Source: RGDT01 sp964630925
Lineage (GTDB): Bacteria; Planctomycetota; Planctomycetia; Gemmatales; Gemmataceae
Assembly (NCBI GenBank): GCA_964630925.1
Contig: CAZVZK010000104.1
Coordinates: 1-35,676 of the forward strand
Reading direction: 5' to 3'
DNA length: 35,676 bases
Part shown: in pieces, positions 33,833 through 35,676 of the stretch
Layout: each line of letters starts with the position of its first letter
Position numbering within the stretch: the first letter of the stretch is position 1
Made by a program: the position numbers and the translations under genes
The notes under the pieces: model-generated
Told to the model about the DNA's origin: nothing
The model's input: the letters and a program-made list of their open reading frames with translations, nothing else
The model's database searches: none

Positions 33833-33906
33833 GTGGCCGTAGCCCAACAGGTAGAGGCAGCGAGCTTAAACCTCGCTCAGAGCCGGTTCGACCCCGGCCG
33901 GCCATA
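33833..33906 (+). tRNA. Class I tRNA with UAA anticodon (nominally tRNA-Leu)
   Basis: A 74-base cloverleaf: acceptor GTGGCCG/CGGCCAT (one G-T pair), T8 and A9, D arm GCC/GGC with GG in the loop, anticodon stem GCGAG/CTCGC around loop CTTAAAC (anticodon UAA), a variable loop of only five bases (TCAGA), T stem GCCGG/CCGGC with TTCGACC, discriminator A, and an encoded CCA at 33907-33909. UAA reads the leucine codon UUA, but bacterial tRNA-Leu normally has a long variable arm. The fold is well formed, so the short arm is not a sign of obvious decay. It is the third tRNA of the cluster, 8 bases after tRNA-Thr. Confidence 0.75.
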
Positions 33907-34181
33907 CCATCATGGGGAAGCGGGCGGCAGGGAAGGGGGTCAGGCGTTCCACGTCTCCACGCCGTACTGCGCCGGGCCAGCGCCGGGCCGGGCTTGCCAT
34001 TCTCCCACGCCCAACGACGCCCGGAGGCCCGAGCTGACGCTGTGTGTCCGCGGTGGGCCGAACGGGCGTTTGGATCGTGGACGCCGGCACATCCTCTCGT
34101 GGGATGGCAGGGTGTGTGCGACGCAACGCAATGAAAGTAGCCCGCTTCGGGCTGCCCCTGTGTCTGATCCAGGCCCAAGAG

Positions 34182-34318
34182 CCCTGAAATGCGATCTCCG
34201 GGCGCAACTTGCATTTCAGGGGGGTGTGAGGGGGGGGTGCAATGCAATGCAATCCCACCCACACTGCCACAACGCCTGTCTCCTCCCGTCCCATCCCCAC
34301 ACCCGGCCTGAACGGTTA
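34182..34318. repeat. Dispersed intergenic repeat, copy B, with an 11-base hairpin
   Basis: The 33910-34381 gap has no convincing gene. CCCTGAAATGC (34182-34192) and GCATTTCAGGG (34212-34222) are a perfect 11-base inverted repeat with a 19-base loop, followed by a G run, TGCAATGCAATGCAATC and a CCTGTCTCC tail. Bases 34209-34318 match 100-213. The hairpin interior matches the start of copy A in the opposite orientation. A smaller hairpin, AGCCCG-CTT-CGGGCT, lies just upstream at 34139-34153. Confidence 0.6.
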
Positions 34319-34381
34319 CGGTCAGGGGGCCTGATGTGGCGTCGGCACGGTGGCTCCCTCCCTCCCGGTAGGGGCGAGCTG

Positions 34382-35407
34382 TCACTCGCCGCGCGTCACG
34401 TGCTTGAACGTCTTGCCGGTGCGGGCGATGGTCACCGTGTAGCTCTTCGCGTCCGGGGCGACGGACAGCACGATGTTCTCGCCGCTCTCCTTCTTGCCGC
34501 CGTCGTTGGCGATCCGGTCGGCCGTCGTGTTCTCCTCGGCCGACGCCTTCAGGTTCTTGTGCATCTGGTAGATGCCCTCGATCTTCGGGATGCGCCGGAG
34601 CGTCGCCGTGATGCTCGGGTGGCCGCCCTTGCGCGGGCCGTTGTTGTAGATCGCCACCCGCGGCGCCACGGTGCGGATCAGCACCGGGTTGTTGCTGATC
34701 TCCAGGCCGTGGTGCGTCACCTGATACACGTCCACGGGGCCGATGCGGTCATCCGGGCTGATGAGCTTGTGCTCGATGTTCCAGGTCAGGTCGCCCAGGT
34801 CGAGGAACTTCCAACCGCCGAACGACAGGACGAAGCCGAGGCTCTTCGCGTTGTCGCTCTTGTCGATGGGGTGCGCCTTGTGGTCCCGGGCGAGAGGGTT
34901 CTCCTTCGCGCCGGGCTTCGACGGGATCACCTCGCCGCTGGCGCACACGCACAGCAGCCGCACGGCGGGCGCGCCGTCGGCCTGCTTGAGCCTGATCTCG
35001 TCCCCGGCCTTCACGGTGTTCGACTTGCCGCCCGTGGCCTTCTTGTAAGCGCCGATGAGGACGGGGAAGCCGGTCCTGTCCTCGGCGAGGGATGCGGGGA
35101 TGCCGCGGTCGTGGAACTGCTTGATCGGGATGAGGCGCGACAGCGGCTCGGCCCCGCCGTAATGGTCGCTGTGCCAGTGGGTGATGATCAGGTGGTCGAT
35201 CTGCTTGAGGCCGGCCTTCTTGGCGGCGGCCGCGATGCGCTCGGCGTCGCGCTTGCCGGGGTTGCCGCAGTCGATCAGCACCGACTCGCCGGCGGGGGTG
35301 ACGATGAGGGTGGCGGCGCCGCCCTCGGTATCGACCCAGTGGATGTCGAGGCCGCGTTTGGCGTCGGCGGCGGCGATGAGGAGGAGCGCGATGAGGCAGT
35401 GCGGCAT
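34382..35407 (-). CDS. Exported metallo-beta-lactamase-fold hydrolase (ComEC/Rec2 C-domain-like)
   Basis: Predicted 341-residue MBL-fold metalloenzyme with a short leader (PHCLIALLLIAAADA) indicating export. Metal-binding motif THWHSDHYGG gives His77, His79, Asp81 and His82. A second-shell Asp appears in FLDLGDLTWN and a late His in YQVTHHGLEISNN. The order HxHxDH, LGDL, THHG and the opening LDIHWVDTEGGAATLIVTPAG with IDCG are typical of the stand-alone relatives of the ComEC C-terminal MBL domain. No competence channel domain is attached. GGAG lies 9 bases before the ATG at 35407. Substrate unknown; phosphodiesters or other esters are possible. A fossil of a paralogue's C-terminus lies at 33006-33041. 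Confidence 0.85.
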   Translation of the reverse strand: MPHCLIALLLIAAADAKRGLDIHWVDTEGGAATLIVTPAGESVLIDCGNPGKRDAERIAAAAKKAGLKQIDHLIITHWHSDHYGGAEPLSRLIPIKQFHDRGIPASLAEDRTGFPVLIGAYKKATGGKSNTVKAGDEIRLKQADGAPAVRLLCVCASGEVIPSKPGAKENPLARDHKAHPIDKSDNAKSLGFVLSFGGWKFLDLGDLTWNIEHKLISPDDRIGPVDVYQVTHHGLEISNNPVLIRTVAPRVAIYNNGPRKGGHPSITATLRRIPKIEGIYQMHKNLKASAEENTTADRIANDGGKKESGENIVLSVAPDAKSYTVTIARTGKTFKHVTRGE

Positions 35408-35433
35408 GGCGGGGGTCTCCGGGGTAGACGGTC

Positions 35434-35463
35434 ATCTTGCGGGCTGGGGTGCCGCGCCGCAAG
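35434..35463 (-). promoter_or_regulatory. Possible promoter and short inverted repeat upstream of the MBL gene
   Basis: On the minus strand TTGCGG (35462-35457) and CAAGAT (35439-35434) are 17 bases apart, a weak -35/-10 pair about 27 bases before the ATG. The same sequence contains a 7-base inverted repeat (CTTGCGG and CCGCAAG, 35436-35463) which could instead be a terminator or operator. Tentative. Confidence 0.3.
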
Positions 35464-35536
35464 GGTGCTCGATGAGCGGGCCGCAGCCGGAGAGGGTGGC
35501 CGTGAGCCCCGGCGGCGGTTTCGGGCCCTCACGCGC

Positions 35537-35676
35537 TCACCCCGCCTCCGCCCGCCGCCCGCCCGCCGCCCGCAGCCACGCCGCCAGCAGCACCAGCCGC
35601 GCCACCGCCCCGAACGCCGCCATCACCACCGGCACCGGCGTCGGGCCGAACGCCCACCACGCCCCCAGGCCCGCCG
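35537..35676 (-). CDS. C-terminus of a membrane protein (partial, runs off the window)
   Basis: Minus-strand frame ending in TGA at 35539-35537. The visible 45 residues contain WWAFGPTPVPVVMAAFGAV and RLVLLAAWLRAAGGRR, that is a hydrophobic helix followed by a basic tail, as at the cytoplasmic end of an inner-membrane protein. The start lies outside the window. No family can be named from so little. It is upstream of, and on the same strand as, the MBL gene, 129 bases away. Confidence 0.5.
   Translation of the reverse strand, partial: AGLGAWWAFGPTPVPVVMAAFGAVARLVLLAAWLRAAGGRRAEAG

Noticed and set aside
33744..34385. Minus-strand open frame of about 213 codons after the MBL gene
   Set aside because: It runs through two tRNA genes and a dispersed repeat, and its C-terminal residues are antisense tRNA sequence.

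Overview
The window looks like chromosomal DNA from a high-GC planctomycete, most likely of the Gemmata/Gemmataceae type. This rests on gene content, not on a marker gene: an ECF-type sigma factor translationally coupled to a membrane-anchored Ser/Thr kinase, a TIGR02996 (repeat-companion) protein, a WGR/DUF4132 giant, a 2730-residue HEAT-repeat protein, a TPR-CHAT protein, a creatininase-family enzyme and a decayed ISAzo13-type (Rhodopirellula-type DDE) transposase. Genes are tightly packed with G/C third positions, so long spurious frames lie opposite most real genes.

Layout. 1-291: intergenic, with a dispersed repeat (copy A). 292-2942 (+): sigma factor and kinase, overlapping by ATGA. 2923-5019 (-): TIGR02996 protein followed by an AAA-type ATPase, whose 3' end overlaps the kinase 3' end. 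5094-6032 (-): quinolinate synthase NadA. 6125-6340: an imperfect inverted repeat. 6356-7393 (-): NAD-dependent epimerase-like protein, divergent from dprA (7481-8599, +) across a small palindrome that holds two TACAAT boxes. 8603-12634 (-): WGR-DUF4132 protein with an internal duplication. 12715-13776 (-): secreted NHL-repeat protein. 13956-14852 (+): metzincin-like zinc protease. 14975-17541 (+): glycosyltransferase and sugar O-methyltransferase, overlapping by ATGA behind a recognisable promoter. 17577-25769 (-): giant secreted HEAT-repeat protein. 25884-26283: transposase remnant. 26335-27492 (-): peptidoglycan-binding/metzincin protease. 27633-28403 (+): creatininase-family hydrolase. 28606-33003 (+): exported protein with 17 tandem 42-residue TPRs and a CHAT caspase-like domain. 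33006-33154: two fused gene fossils. 33219-33584 (+): small zinc-ribbon protein. 33658-33906 (+): three tRNA genes. 34182-34318: repeat copy B. 34382-35407 (-): exported metallo-beta-lactamase-fold hydrolase. 35537-end (-): C-terminus of a membrane protein.

The window holds few metabolic operons. Its themes are signalling (sigma factor/kinase), large protein-protein interaction scaffolds (HEAT, TPR, NHL, WGR), candidate proteases (two metzincins and the CHAT protein) and cell-surface glycan decoration. The most unusual part is 28.3-34.3 kb. There the TPR-CHAT gene lies between an intact creatininase gene and a fossil of the same gene's 3' end, fused to a fossil MBL 3' end. This is followed by a tRNA cluster that includes a class I (short variable loop) tRNA with a UAA anticodon.
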